NCBI GenBank assembly: GCA_945875545.1
Contig: CAMCKZ010000014.1
Location: forward strand, 1 to 47,843
Direction of reading: 5' to 3'
Length of the DNA stretch: 47,843 nucleotides
DNA from: Polyangium aurulentum
Lineage (GTDB): Bacteria; Myxococcota_A; Polyangia; Polyangiales; Polyangiaceae
The stretch's first letter is position 1, and each line of letters begins with the position of its first letter. The position numbers were made by a program, and so were the translations under genes. Under the pieces are notes generated by a model. That model saw only the letters and a program-made list of their open reading frames with translations. It was not told the DNA's origin and ran no database searches. Positions 33,085 to 42,408 of the stretch are shown one piece after another.

Positions 33085-34047
33085 TCAGCGGCAAGCCCCG
33101 TCGGCCTTCACGGACTGCCCCGCGGAGGCCGCAGTGCACGTATTACCGTAAGTACGCCCATCGCAGCCACAAACAGGACGATACTCCCGCGTGCAAATCG
33201 TGGGCTTTCGTGCGCAAACGCCCGGCGCATCGGCCATGCCGCACATCGCGCTGATGGGCCGGTTGCAATATTCTTCGGCGCCGCACTGGGCGGTGCCGCG
33301 CGTTCCGCACGTTACACCGAGGGTTGAGGGAACAAACTTTCGGTAAAATTCGCTCGCGACGAAGGTCTTGCTGGCCGTCGACGCCGTGCTCGCGAGGACA
33401 ACCCCCGCGGCCGTGGATGCGCTCGCTCGGCCCGCAGCCTGATCGTCGGCGGAGGCTACGGGGCTTGTGCGATTGAGCACAATGGCTTCGATATTTCGAC
33501 CCGATGCGGCGTTGACCGGGGTCGCTGTAAAGCTTGGGCACGGGGTGGTAATGCAGCGAATACCCGAGTCTTTTACCTGGTAAAAGGTGCCGAGAGCCTT
33601 CGCTCCAGAAGCCCCAACCCACAGGGCGCTCGTCTTAAACGCCGCGATGGTCGCCACGCGCACGTCGGGCACAAGAGCCCCTTCAACGAGGGCGAGCGAG
33701 CCCTCTACGGCGGGCCGCGACGCCTCGGCACCGGCGAGGGCGGAGAGGTCGATGCGGGCCACGTAACACTCGCTGCGCGCCACGCCGTCGAGGCACTTCG
33801 TCGTCCGCGCGTTCACCTTCTTGACGTAGACACCGCCGCACATCGGCGCGGCGCATCGGCGGGTGTCACGCCGGGTGACGATGAAGGTGCTGAGCGCGGC
33901 CAGCTCGCCGTCCGTCGACGAATCGACCTCCGCCCCGTCGACGCCCCGCAACTCAGGCCCCTCTCCGGCAGGCCCGGAGCACGCCACCAAAAAAGGGCTC
34001 GCGGCGAAAGCGAGGAGAATTGCTGATAGTGACGAGGTCTTAGTCAT
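33085..34047 (-). CDS. Lipoprotein with DUF6748-like and Kazal domains
   Basis: This 320-residue lipoprotein has a signal peptide ending in LVAC. Residues about 50-190 contain VTRRDTRRCAAPMCGGVYV, which resembles the myxobacterial DUF6748 family. The C terminus is a Kazal-type domain, CTREYRPVCGCDGRTYGNTC, which in other proteins inhibits serine proteases. A Cys-rich segment CGAEEYCNRPISAMCG lies just before it. It would sit at the cell surface; a protective or inhibitory role is inferred from the Kazal domain only. It is convergent with obg across the shared hairpin. Confidence 0.8.
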   Translation of the reverse strand: MTKTSSLSAILLAFAASPFLVACSGPAGEGPELRGVDGAEVDSSTDGELAALSTFIVTRRDTRRCAAPMCGGVYVKKVNARTTKCLDGVARSECYVARIDLSALAGAEASRPAVEGSLALVEGALVPDVRVATIAAFKTSALWVGASGAKALGTFYQVKDSGIRCITTPCPSFTATPVNAASGRNIEAIVLNRTSPVASADDQAAGRASASTAAGVVLASTASTASKTFVASEFYRKFVPSTLGVTCGTRGTAQCGAEEYCNRPISAMCGMADAPGVCARKPTICTREYRPVCGCDGRTYGNTCTAASAGQSVKADGACR

Positions 34048-34204
34048 GATGGGTTATGGCTTTCGTACGCGACGCCCACAACGCGGGCTCAGGCGAAAGC
34101 ATGCGCGTAGCAGGCCTATCGGCACACGCAACCCCTTTTCAGTACACCGCCACCATCAACGTCCGCACGGATACTCACCGCATACGACGGATGGTTATGG
34201 GATG

Positions 34205-34915
34205 TTACGAGGACTGGCGCGCCACGCCTTCGAGAACGAGCGCGATGAGGGCCGGCAACCGCTCGGCCTCTTGCACGAGACGCCCGTCGCGAAGGGCCCG
34301 GTAAATGCGGTGTTCCATCAAGCCCAAGACAGCCTGCGAACTCACGAGCGGGTCGACGGCGCGCAAAAGACCGTGCGATTGCGCTGACTCCGTGAGGCGA
34401 AGAACAATGGCATCGACCTCGTCGGCGAGCGCGACGATGGACCGGCGAACGCCGTGCGCGGGCCCGCGAACCTCTTGCAAGTAGAGCCGCACAATTTCTT
34501 GATGGCTTGCTATCACCGCTGTGAGCGCGAGGCCGAACCTCATGTAAACAACGACCAATTGGTCGCTCTTTTTCGCGGCGCGAAGCCCCTCTTCTGCCGA
34601 CGCGGACGCCTCCTCGATGGCCAGACGAACCGGCGCCATGAGCTCGGCCACGAGGTCTTCGATCGACGCGTAGTACCGGTAGAAGCCGGCCTTCGACAAA
34701 CCCCCGCCTGCGGCCAGGTCTTCCACGGTGACCACGGCCAAACCCCGCGACAAAAAGAGGTCGAGCGCCGCACGATGCAGGTCGTGAATGCGACGCTTCC
34801 GATTCTGCTGGCGCGCACCCCCTTCGGGTCCCGGGCGCACTTGCGCCTTGCGCGTCGGCTTCTCCGGCGCTACAACATGTTGCGACTGTTTGGTTACAAT
34901 TTTGGAGGACTTCAT
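34205..34915 (-). CDS. TetR-family transcriptional regulator
   Basis: This 236-residue regulator has the TetR helix-turn-helix at about residues 45-90: LFLSRGLAVVTVEDLAAGGG then LSKAGFYRYYASIEDLVAEL. The rest is a ligand-binding helical domain. The N-terminal 40 residues are basic and atypically long. The ATG at 34915 overlaps the start codon of the divergent fatty acid hydroxylase gene, so it probably controls that gene and itself. The true start could be further in, but no internal ATG is close. Confidence 0.85.
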   Translation of the reverse strand: MKSSKIVTKQSQHVVAPEKPTRKAQVRPGPEGGARQQNRKRRIHDLHRAALDLFLSRGLAVVTVEDLAAGGGLSKAGFYRYYASIEDLVAELMAPVRLAIEEASASAEEGLRAAKKSDQLVVVYMRFGLALTAVIASHQEIVRLYLQEVRGPAHGVRRSIVALADEVDAIVLRLTESAQSHGLLRAVDPLVSSQAVLGLMEHRIYRALRDGRLVQEAERLPALIALVLEGVARQSS

Positions 34916-35414
34916 GATCGGAATACCTGTTGCCCTAGTCTACGTGAATGCCTTTGAGTGGTGGGCGCACAAACATCTGCTCCACGGTCTCGGCAAGAAA
35001 AAAGAGAGCTTCTTCGCCTTCCACTTTTTCGACCATCACCGCGCCGCCCGTCAAAACAAGATGCGCGATGAGGGCTACGTCGACGGCATCTTCGGAGGCC
35101 CGGCCCAACAGAAAGAGGCACTTCTCTTGGCCGGGCTCGTAGCGGTTCACGCGCCGCTCTTTCCGATTGCCCCATTTTTTACAGCCACGGTGGCCTGGAG
35201 CGCGGTCAATTACTGGCGAACGCACAAGCGAGCGCACCTGGATCTCGCCTGGGCAGAAGAGCATCTGCCGTGGCACGTGGAGCACCACATGGGGCGCAAC
35301 CAAGACGCCAATTGGTGTGTCACCCATCCCTTTTTTGATCGCGTGATGGGCACGGCCACGGTCGGCGCCAGACACCCCACGGCCCACCCGTCCAATGGAT
35401 CGGCCCACGCGTAA
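34914..35414 (+). CDS. Fatty acid hydroxylase/sterol desaturase family protein
   Basis: This 166-residue membrane protein has the His clusters of the di-iron fatty acid hydroxylase superfamily: HKHLLH, HFFDHH and HVEHHMG. Two hydrophobic segments lie between (LLLAGLVAVHAPLFPIAPFF and the N-terminal helix). Start 34914 has a GGAGG ribosome site. Short length resembles beta-carotene hydroxylase-like or sterol desaturase-like single-domain members; substrate unknown. It is divergent from the TetR gene with overlapping ATGs. Confidence 0.85.
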   Translation: MIGIPVALVYVNAFEWWAHKHLLHGLGKKKESFFAFHFFDHHRAARQNKMRDEGYVDGIFGGPAQQKEALLLAGLVAVHAPLFPIAPFFTATVAWSAVNYWRTHKRAHLDLAWAEEHLPWHVEHHMGRNQDANWCVTHPFFDRVMGTATVGARHPTAHPSNGSAHA

Positions 35415-35494
35415 GGCCATCTCGCCGTCATTATTCAGCGAACAATGGGTCGCAACATCTTTTCGCGTCGGGGTGTGCGCCGCCGAAAATGGCG

Positions 35495-36322
35495 CTAGTG
35501 ACTGGGCTTTGGCTCCGGCAGCACGAGGTACGGGGCCATGTGTTCTTGGGCCTCGAACTTTGCGCGGTATTCGGTCGCAAGTTTCGCCGTCGGGAACGGG
35601 CCCACGCGCACGCGGTAAAATGTTCCTCGCTCGGCGTGCGTGAATGTCACGACGAAAGAGCGATGGCCACGCTCGCGCAAACGCTCCGCAAACGCGTGAG
35701 CCTCGGCGGCGTTCGTGTACGAACTGACTTGCAACTGGTAGCCCTCCGCGGAGCCTGCTGCGACCGGCGGCGACGCGTGCGTGGCCGTTCCCGCGTGACG
35801 CTCCAAGGCGTCGCTGGGGCGGGTTATTGCAGGACTCGGGTCGATCATGTCGCGGGCCGGCAACGGCACCACCGAAAGTCTGTCGGTGGCCGGCGGGGGC
35901 TCCGGCGTGTTGCCATCGACGGCAACTGCGGCGCTTTTTTTCTCCGCGTCTTCCACCGCCGCGAGGGCCGTGGTGGGCCGCGTGGCGTCGCTCAACTTGC
36001 GAGGAAAGGCCACCGCACCGGTGCGCTCGGGAGCCATTTTTTTGGTCGTAGGTTCGACGTGCGTCTTCGCCGCGAGCTGCGCGAGAGCATCGGGTCGAGC
36101 CTCTGCAAGCGAGGAACTCTCCGGTGAGCGACCGAGCCAAATGCCAAGGGCCAGGGCCACGGATGTTGCGACCACCACGACCAGCGTTGACCGCGACGCG
36201 TGGGCCTCGTCCTCCGCATCGAGGGCTTGGAGGTTTTCGAGAAGCGCATCGTCCATCCTCTCTCTTTCATCGCGAGGCACCGGCATGGGCCAACTTTCTA
36301 TGGGATCCAGTGCCTGGTCCAT
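35495..36322 (-). CDS. SPOR-domain protein, membrane-anchored
   Basis: This 275-residue protein has a cytosolic N terminus, one membrane helix (RSTLVVVVATSVALALGIWL, about residues 43-63), a Pro/Ala-rich periplasmic linker and a C-terminal SPOR domain (GYQLQVSSYTNAAEAHAFAE, then TFYRVRVGPFPTAKLA). SPOR domains bind denuded septal peptidoglycan, so a role near the division site is likely. The ATG at 36322 (MDQALDP) follows a CAGGT site; longer readings add unlikely sequence. No division genes are adjacent. Confidence 0.85.
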   Translation of the reverse strand: MDQALDPIESWPMPVPRDERERMDDALLENLQALDAEDEAHASRSTLVVVVATSVALALGIWLGRSPESSSLAEARPDALAQLAAKTHVEPTTKKMAPERTGAVAFPRKLSDATRPTTALAAVEDAEKKSAAVAVDGNTPEPPPATDRLSVVPLPARDMIDPSPAITRPSDALERHAGTATHASPPVAAGSAEGYQLQVSSYTNAAEAHAFAERLRERGHRSFVVTFTHAERGTFYRVRVGPFPTAKLATEYRAKFEAQEHMAPYLVLPEPKPSH

Positions 36323-36446
36323 CGACCTGATGCATGAAATGCCCAAGCGGGCAAAAAAGAGGTTCGCGGCTCGGGTAAATCCTGCATGGTGACATGGCAC
36401 AAAAATCGCTGCCCCGCCCCTGTGACCTTGTACCTGGAAGCCGACG

Positions 36447-38429
36447 ATGCCCTTTCCTAGTTCGACCGCATCGCGGCGGCCACGCGCGCTCCGTCCCCCT
36501 CTCGCGCCTCGCAACCACCGATGGCCGGCGCTCGCCGTGCTCAGCGTGGGTTTTTTTGAGGCACAAAACGCGGCAGCAGCGCCGCCGATTCTGTCGCTTC
36601 AAGACTACCGCGCATTTCGATCCCTCAGCGTCGATCTCCAGGGGCGCCTCCCGACCCTCAGCGAGCTCGACGCCCGGGAATCGTCAGGCTTTAGTCTCAA
36701 TGGGTTCGTCGACGATCGGCTCCAGGCAGGCACCTACGCGTCCACGCTTCGCCGCGTTTACATGGATCGACTTCGCCTCGACCTGAGCTCCGCGTTCCAA
36801 TACGTGCCGGCCGCGAACACCCTGCGACGTTACGCCGTAACGACCGAATCTGGGGCAAGCGTCCCGGTCTATTTTCGCGCGGGGCAACGTCGCCAACGCC
36901 CCGAAACCGATGGGGTTTTTTGCCTCACCGAAGCCGAGTCGGGTCTGCGTTTTCCGCCCAACGCCGCGGCTGTCGGCACGGCGAAACCCGTGAGCCAGGC
37001 GGCCCTCGATGCCGCCACGGTGCTCGTCAAACCATGGTGGCTATACCGCGATTATACAACGGCTAGTCCCACGCAACGCTTCGGATCAAACTGGCCAGAG
37101 TCCACCGCGAATTTCTTGCCCGCGCCCCTGCTGCTCAAGGAAAATGGGGCCACAGACACAACATTTGTTCGCGTATGCCGTGAAGAAGCCCAAGCAACAC
37201 CAACGGGCCCGGTGATGCTCACGCGCCGCACGCCGGTCGCCTCCGGAATATCGCCACCATTTGGTCGCTATTCTCAGTTGCCCCTCGACTCCGGCTACGC
37301 CACCGCGCACCCGACCGAGGTGCTCGATTGCACGTCGGGCCTCGCCTTGCCGAATTCGTCCGCGTGCGGCTGCGGCCAGGGATTGGAGCGCTGCATCCCT
37401 GGCACCACTTACAACAACGACCCACCGGGTTTCGTTCTGCCAACCAATTCAGTCTTGGGTGAACACATGCCCCTCGGCACGGCCACAGGTTCCCGCTCCT
37501 CTTGGTCGCGGTATTGGTGGGGCGAAGAGGCTGCCCAATTTCTTGAACGCAGTTTCGGTGAAGACCGCGATGTGCGCTCGCTGCTCGTGGGCAAGGGCAC
37601 TTGGGTCAACGGCCCACTTGCTGCATTCTACAAGTTTGGAGCGGGCGTCTCCTGGGGCACGGGCCGCGAACAGGCCTTTGCTTATACAAGTCCCCTGCCC
37701 GTGATTGAGCCCTCGGCGCTCCCGAGCCTCGCCATCCACGACACCGACTCGTGGCTGCCCATCACCGACCGAGGCCCGAACGCGGCCGGCCTGCTCACAA
37801 TGCCCATTTTTCTCACGAAATACGCCACGCGTCGCGCCCGCGCGCATGCGGTCTACCAGGCGTTTCTTTGCAAAGATTTTGTCGCCGCGAATGTGGCCCT
37901 CTCCCCTTCCGAAGACCCCGATTTGGCGAAGCGCCCCGGGTGCTCCGGGTGCCACACCATTCTCGAGCCGATGTCGGCGTACTTTGCACGCAACGTGGAG
38001 TCCACGTGGACGTGGCTTCCCATCAGTAACTTCCCCGTCGATGCGCCCATGTGCCGCAAGCAAGGCAACGGAAGCGTCAACGCAAGCTGCCCAACATTTT
38101 ATGACTCGAGTTTTGCGACCACATCGTCATCTTTTCTGAAGGGCGCGTACGGTTCTCCAGCGAACGCCGATCGAGGGCCTGCAGGCCTCGGGGCCGATGT
38201 CGCTGCGAGCCCTGATTTTGCGCGCTGTGTCGTGAGCACGGTCGCCGACGCGCTGATGCCCGGCGGGCTCGGAGAGGGAGATTCCCTCGCTTCCGCGTCG
38301 TTTACCAAGACGTTCGTGGAAAACGGTTACCGCATACGCCCGCTCCTTCGCGCCATGTTCACGTCCGACATTTACCGCAGCACCAGCAATCTTTCGTCCG
38401 CCGCGTGGCGCGCCGCCGAGGCACCATGA
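36447..38429 (+). CDS. Exported CxxCH protein of a DUF1501-type gene pair
   Basis: This 660-residue protein has a signal-like segment (RWPALAVLSVGFFEAQNAAA) and one c-type haem motif C499-SG-C502-H503 (GCSGCHTILEP). Motifs such as YRAFRSLSVDLQGRLPTLSE, PIFLTKYATRRARAHAVYQ and the C-terminal FVENGYRIRPLLRAMFTSD resemble the planctomycete-type DUF1549/1592/1588 cytochrome proteins that occur with DUF1501 partners. It should be periplasmic. It heads a four-gene operon: its stop overlaps the next lipoprotein by ATGA. Function of such pairs is unknown; a link to polymer or carbon use has been suggested for other phyla. Confidence 0.75.
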   Translation: MPFPSSTASRRPRALRPPLAPRNHRWPALAVLSVGFFEAQNAAAAPPILSLQDYRAFRSLSVDLQGRLPTLSELDARESSGFSLNGFVDDRLQAGTYASTLRRVYMDRLRLDLSSAFQYVPAANTLRRYAVTTESGASVPVYFRAGQRRQRPETDGVFCLTEAESGLRFPPNAAAVGTAKPVSQAALDAATVLVKPWWLYRDYTTASPTQRFGSNWPESTANFLPAPLLLKENGATDTTFVRVCREEAQATPTGPVMLTRRTPVASGISPPFGRYSQLPLDSGYATAHPTEVLDCTSGLALPNSSACGCGQGLERCIPGTTYNNDPPGFVLPTNSVLGEHMPLGTATGSRSSWSRYWWGEEAAQFLERSFGEDRDVRSLLVGKGTWVNGPLAAFYKFGAGVSWGTGREQAFAYTSPLPVIEPSALPSLAIHDTDSWLPITDRGPNAAGLLTMPIFLTKYATRRARAHAVYQAFLCKDFVAANVALSPSEDPDLAKRPGCSGCHTILEPMSAYFARNVESTWTWLPISNFPVDAPMCRKQGNGSVNASCPTFYDSSFATTSSSFLKGAYGSPANADRGPAGLGADVAASPDFARCVVSTVADALMPGGLGEGDSLASASFTKTFVENGYRIRPLLRAMFTSDIYRSTSNLSSAAWRAAEAP

Positions 38430-39178
38430 ACGTCGCACTTTGCCCACGCATGGCCTTTCGCGGCGTCATTGGTGGCTTCGCATTCTTCGCGATCGGGGCC
38501 CTCGCGGGCTGTTCAAAGGCAGCGCCTGCGGAGCCGTCGTCGAACCTCGAGACCGTGCCCGTGACCTCCATTCCCGGCCACGAAAGCCTCCTCGAAGACA
38601 CCTCGCGCAAAAGCGAAGCTCGCCTGATTCCGCAGGAAACGCTCATACGAAACTACTTGTCGATCTTTGGTGGCCTCTCGCCGATCGATCTTCAAACGCG
38701 TCTTCGCGCGGGTTCCACAAACCTGTTCGACAGCTGGACCGACTACCTCGGCGCGCTCGGCTTTCCAAACTACGAGAGCGATCTTCCGCGGGCGTCCCGC
38801 ACGAACGCCCTGATGCTCGCCTCTTTCGAGCGCATCGGTGTTGCCCTCTGCGACAAGGCGGCGGAGGCTGATCTGGGCAAGAACGCACGCGCGCTCACCG
38901 ATAGAACCGTGTTTCGCTTTGAAATGCCCGCCGCCGCCGCACCCCTCGATACCCAGGGATTTACCCAGCGGTTCGACGTGCTGCACCGCACATTTCTTTC
39001 CTATCCGGTCGCGCTTGCCCCCTCAGACCGCGTGACGAATTTCTTTGCACTCTACAAAGATATTCTCGCGCGGCACCAAGCGCGAGACGCGGGCGTCTTC
39101 ACGTCCACGCCGGCCCAATCGGCGTGGGCCGCGGTCTGTTACGGGCTTGTACGCCACCCAGAATTCCATCTTTACTGA
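38426..39178 (+). CDS. Lipoprotein in the DUF1501 operon
   Basis: This 250-residue lipoprotein starts with a hydrophobic stretch and the lipobox ALAGC. The body has SIFGGLSPIDLQTRLRAGS and a C-terminal block SAWAAVCYGLVRHPEFHLY. The latter ends like the C terminus of DUF1549/1588-type proteins, so it may be a haem-less relative of the preceding gene. Start 38426 overlaps the upstream stop by ATGA. The DUF1501 gene starts 10 bp after its stop. Confidence 0.7.
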   Translation: MNVALCPRMAFRGVIGGFAFFAIGALAGCSKAAPAEPSSNLETVPVTSIPGHESLLEDTSRKSEARLIPQETLIRNYLSIFGGLSPIDLQTRLRAGSTNLFDSWTDYLGALGFPNYESDLPRASRTNALMLASFERIGVALCDKAAEADLGKNARALTDRTVFRFEMPAAAAPLDTQGFTQRFDVLHRTFLSYPVALAPSDRVTNFFALYKDILARHQARDAGVFTSTPAQSAWAAVCYGLVRHPEFHLY

Positions 39179-39188
39179 GGTCACGACC

Positions 39189-40553
39189 ATGCTTCATCAA
39201 GACCGTCGTCACTTCCTTCAGCTCCTTTCCGCGGGCGCGTTGAGCCGCCTTGTGGCAGGCCCCATTTCGCGCGCCCTCGCCGCCGAGTCCGCGGCCGCGA
39301 GCGACGATTTCTTTGTATTTATCCACTGTTCCGGCGGATGGGACGTCACCTTGTGGAGCGACCCGCGCACCACCGCCACGAGCGTCATCGATCCCCCGAG
39401 CACCGAGTTCGTCGACACCGCTCGCCTCAGGCTTTGGCAAGACGCGCCCCTCGACGGCACGACGAAAACCTTCGAGCCCATCGTGCGCGGCAACCTGCGC
39501 TTTGGCCCCGGCATCGGCGGTCTCGTCGACTTCGCCGATCGTCTCACGCTCATCAACGGCGTGGCCATGAACACCGTCAGTCATCCCGATGGCACCTATT
39601 ATTCGTCCACCGGTCGGCACCTGTCGGGCGGCCGCCCGGTGGCGCCCTCAGCCGACGTATGCGTGGCGGATGCATTGGCTGGCACCCAGCTTTTTCCCGT
39701 GGTTTCGTTTCGATACCCCACAGCCTACGTCGGCTCCTCGCTGAGTCCGCGCTGCCTTCCGCTGCAGGTCGATACGGTCGACACCATCGCCAAGAGTCTC
39801 TTGCGCGCGCAGACCACCACGAACGAAACGGATCGCGATGCGGTGAACCTGATGCTCTCGGCGGAGGCCTCGACGCTGCTCGGGTCGAGTGCGCTCACGA
39901 CCTCGCTGCAAGGGTACAAACTGCAGATCGAGACCCTGCGAAAAATGTCCGGCGACTCCCTCGGGCCGCTCTTCAGTTCGTCGGCGCTCAAGGCCGCCAA
40001 CTTCACGCCGGCCACGTACGCGGGGCGGTTTCAAGGCGCCACGGCGGTGAACTTTTCTTTTGCCGTCGAGGCCATGAAGCGCAACGCGATTCGCAGTATT
40101 TCGCTCACCTGCGGCGGCTTCGATACGCACAACACCAACTACCGCTCCCACGGCGAAAACCAGCAAGAAACCTTCGATCTCGTGGCGAGTTTTCTGCGCG
40201 CCCTCGACGGCGCCCCGCACCCCACGAAGGCCGGCGCGAAGCTGACCGACCACGTGCACATTTTGATCACCAGCGATTTTTGCCGCACACCCAATATCAA
40301 TACATCGGGCGGCCGCGACCACTACCCTAATAATACGTCAGTAATCATCTCGCCCAAGTTCCGCGGCGGCACATCTTTTGGCAGTTCGCGGGCGTCCGAT
40401 CTCTTGCCTCAAAACTCCGGCACCTTCGCCGATGGCCCACGCCCCGTCGCCCCTCCGGATCTCCTCGCCACCCTCTTGTCGTCCGCCGGCATCGACCCGC
40501 GCCGCTACCTTCGCGACGGCGAGGTCGTCAGCGCCATTCTACGAGCCCCATGA
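39189..40553 (+). CDS. Tat-exported DUF1501 protein
   Basis: This 454-residue protein belongs to DUF1501, a relative of the alkaline phosphatase/sulfatase fold. A Tat signal starts with DRRHFLQLLSAGALSRLVAG. The body shows FFVFIHCSGGWD, GGRPVAPSADVC, SLTCGGFDTHNTNYRSHGEN and DHVHILITSDFCRTPNINTS, typical of the family. ATG at 39189 has a GAGG site. As in Planctomycetes and other Myxococcota it sits next to a CxxCH-type partner; the reaction is unknown. Its stop overlaps the next gene by ATGA. Confidence 0.88.
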   Translation: MLHQDRRHFLQLLSAGALSRLVAGPISRALAAESAAASDDFFVFIHCSGGWDVTLWSDPRTTATSVIDPPSTEFVDTARLRLWQDAPLDGTTKTFEPIVRGNLRFGPGIGGLVDFADRLTLINGVAMNTVSHPDGTYYSSTGRHLSGGRPVAPSADVCVADALAGTQLFPVVSFRYPTAYVGSSLSPRCLPLQVDTVDTIAKSLLRAQTTTNETDRDAVNLMLSAEASTLLGSSALTTSLQGYKLQIETLRKMSGDSLGPLFSSSALKAANFTPATYAGRFQGATAVNFSFAVEAMKRNAIRSISLTCGGFDTHNTNYRSHGENQQETFDLVASFLRALDGAPHPTKAGAKLTDHVHILITSDFCRTPNINTSGGRDHYPNNTSVIISPKFRGGTSFGSSRASDLLPQNSGTFADGPRPVAPPDLLATLLSSAGIDPRRYLRDGEVVSAILRAP

Positions 40554-42037
40554 CCCCCAGGCCCCTACGCCACCCCGCGCGTCTCCCGGGCGCCGCACGC
40601 CGCCAGCCCGTCGGACGAAACGCTGCCCGCGCGACTTCCGCCGCCGCCCTGTTTCCGTTCGCATTCCCGTTCGCGTTCGCCGCCGTCGCAACCGCCGCCT
40701 GCTCCGCGCCCATTTCGACCGGTGAAGGTCCGTCGAGCCCCTTGGTCCGTTCCGACCTTCGCCTCGAACCTCTGGCCGGAACCGAAACCCTTGGGGCCAT
40801 AACCGCCGTTCACGGCGCCGGCGACCTTCTCCTCGTCGCGGGTGCCAAGGGATTTGCCCTGTTTTCGACCGGGGCACCGGCCAGCTTGGCGGCCCTCGGC
40901 ACGGCGTCAATCCTCAGCGCCACCACGGCACCGGCAGCCCTCACCGGCGCGCGTTTTTTGGCCGTTACCGGCGACGGCCGGCTCCTGTCCCTAACGAGTG
41001 ACGGCACCACCCAAGACGTGTCAGCGCGCTACGGCCTCGACGACGGCACCGTACGGTACGTATCAACCCTGGCCCCGTTGCTGCCATTGGCTGCCGCCGA
41101 TGCCGGGAGCGCGATGGATGGGGGCGGAATGGGCCTCGCTGCCGCCGCGACTCGCACGGCTTTTGCCCTCACGGACGGCTACGCGATCGAGGGCGGCGGC
41201 AAGGTGCAGCGGGTGAAGCTAGCCAGCACGATTCGTGTTATACCCTGTGGTGCGCGCACGTTTGTGCAGACCGCCTCAGCGCTTTATCGGCTGGGCGACA
41301 CGGGCTTGCCGGCGTACGTCATCACGTTTCCGGCGGCCATGCCGATGACCGGTGCTGCGTGCGATACCGCAGGCCGTTTGCTGGCCACAAGCGACTCGCT
41401 GCTGTGGCAAGAGGACGGCACAGCCCTCGCACCCCGGGTCACAGGCGCGGGCTTTGGTGGCCTTGTCGCGCTTAACGCGCTCAACGCCGGTGCCGCATTT
41501 TTGGCCGCGGGCAGACCGTGTGTATTCGACGGCGTTGTGGCCACCTGCGCCGAGGGGTTGGCGCCGGCGATGGGGCTCTACGCGAGCGCGACGCGGTACC
41601 CGTGGGTCAGCAATGCCGCGGGGCTATTTGCAGTGGTAGAGGGCCTTTCCGCGGGGGCCGACGGGGGCGCAGACGGCGCAACACGGCCTACAGATGCCAG
41701 CATACCGCAAACAGATGGCAGTGCCGTTGACCGCGACGCCTCCGATGCATCCCGTGTGGATGGCGCCGCGCGCGATGCGGGCCCGGTGGACGCAGCCCTG
41801 TCGGCGAGCGAGCAAACCTGGAACACGGTGGTGCGGCCTATTGCCGAGCGCGCGTGCCTTGGGTGCCACGGCGGTGCCGACGGGTCGCGCATTCGGCTTT
41901 CGACGTACGCTTCGTGGGTGACCAACCGCAACGCCATTCGCGATCGCGCGGTCACGCAGCGCAACATGCCGCCCGTGGGCGCGGCCCCGCTAAGTGACGC
42001 GGATCGCACGGCGTTGGCGGGCTGGCTCGGGAATTAG
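40550..42037 (+). CDS. Exported protein with C-terminal cytochrome c-like domain
   Basis: This 495-residue protein has an N-terminal membrane/signal stretch (AALFPFAFPFAFAAVATAAC, lipobox-like), a beta-propeller-like region of short repeats (GDLLLVAGAKGFALFST, ARFLAVTGDGRLLSLT), a long Asp/Ala-rich linker and a C-terminal haem c domain with C436-LG-C439-H440 and a likely Met473 ligand in NMPPVG. The end (PLSDADRTALAGWLGN) is typical of small cytochromes c. It overlaps the DUF1501 gene by ATGA and ends the operon. Confidence 0.78.
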   Translation: MTPRPLRHPARLPGAARRQPVGRNAARATSAAALFPFAFPFAFAAVATAACSAPISTGEGPSSPLVRSDLRLEPLAGTETLGAITAVHGAGDLLLVAGAKGFALFSTGAPASLAALGTASILSATTAPAALTGARFLAVTGDGRLLSLTSDGTTQDVSARYGLDDGTVRYVSTLAPLLPLAAADAGSAMDGGGMGLAAAATRTAFALTDGYAIEGGGKVQRVKLASTIRVIPCGARTFVQTASALYRLGDTGLPAYVITFPAAMPMTGAACDTAGRLLATSDSLLWQEDGTALAPRVTGAGFGGLVALNALNAGAAFLAAGRPCVFDGVVATCAEGLAPAMGLYASATRYPWVSNAAGLFAVVEGLSAGADGGADGATRPTDASIPQTDGSAVDRDASDASRVDGAARDAGPVDAALSASEQTWNTVVRPIAERACLGCHGGADGSRIRLSTYASWVTNRNAIRDRAVTQRNMPPVGAAPLSDADRTALAGWLGN

Positions 42038-42408
42038 GCTGTTTCTCGCGCCCGAGCGCGGGTTAAAAACACGCCGGGACGCTGGTCCACGCGTGCCGTC
42101 GGACGCGCGCCCGTCGCCGTCATTGTCTCGCAATGCGTCACCCTTTACGCACCACATTGCATCAATCTTTACGCAGTAAACGCTGACCAAGCGCCCAGAA
42201 TTCCAGCCGTTTTCCAGGAGTTCATGACGGTGACATGACGAAGCGTGACGCGTTCGTGACCAGTTATGTGGAAGATACGCACGCATCGCCGGGGCCCTTT
42301 TTCGGCCCCCGTTTCGGCCCATTTTGGCCACTGATTCGCCACTGATTCGCCTGGTTCGGCACCCCGTCGGAAGGCCCGGGCTCCGATGGCTCCCCCCCAA
42401 ATTCGCCC
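42038..42408. other. 371-bp intergenic region before pfaD
   Basis: No gene of usable length is seen. It holds an inverted repeat TTTACGCAGTAAA near 42169, two CTTTACGCA copies, a cluster of TGAC words around 42227-42260, a GGGGCC-loop-GGCCCC hairpin near 42292, and an exact 11-bp tandem repeat CCACTGATTCG at 42328-42349. The last 27 bases read as a mini-ORF overlapping the pfaD start. Promoter boxes are not clear. Confidence 0.5.
42328..42349. repeat. 11-bp direct repeat upstream of pfaD
   Basis: CCACTGATTCG occurs twice in direct tandem (42328-42338 and 42339-42349). The period equals about one helical turn, so a factor could bind both on the same face of the DNA. It lies 60 bp before pfaD. 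Confidence 0.75.
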
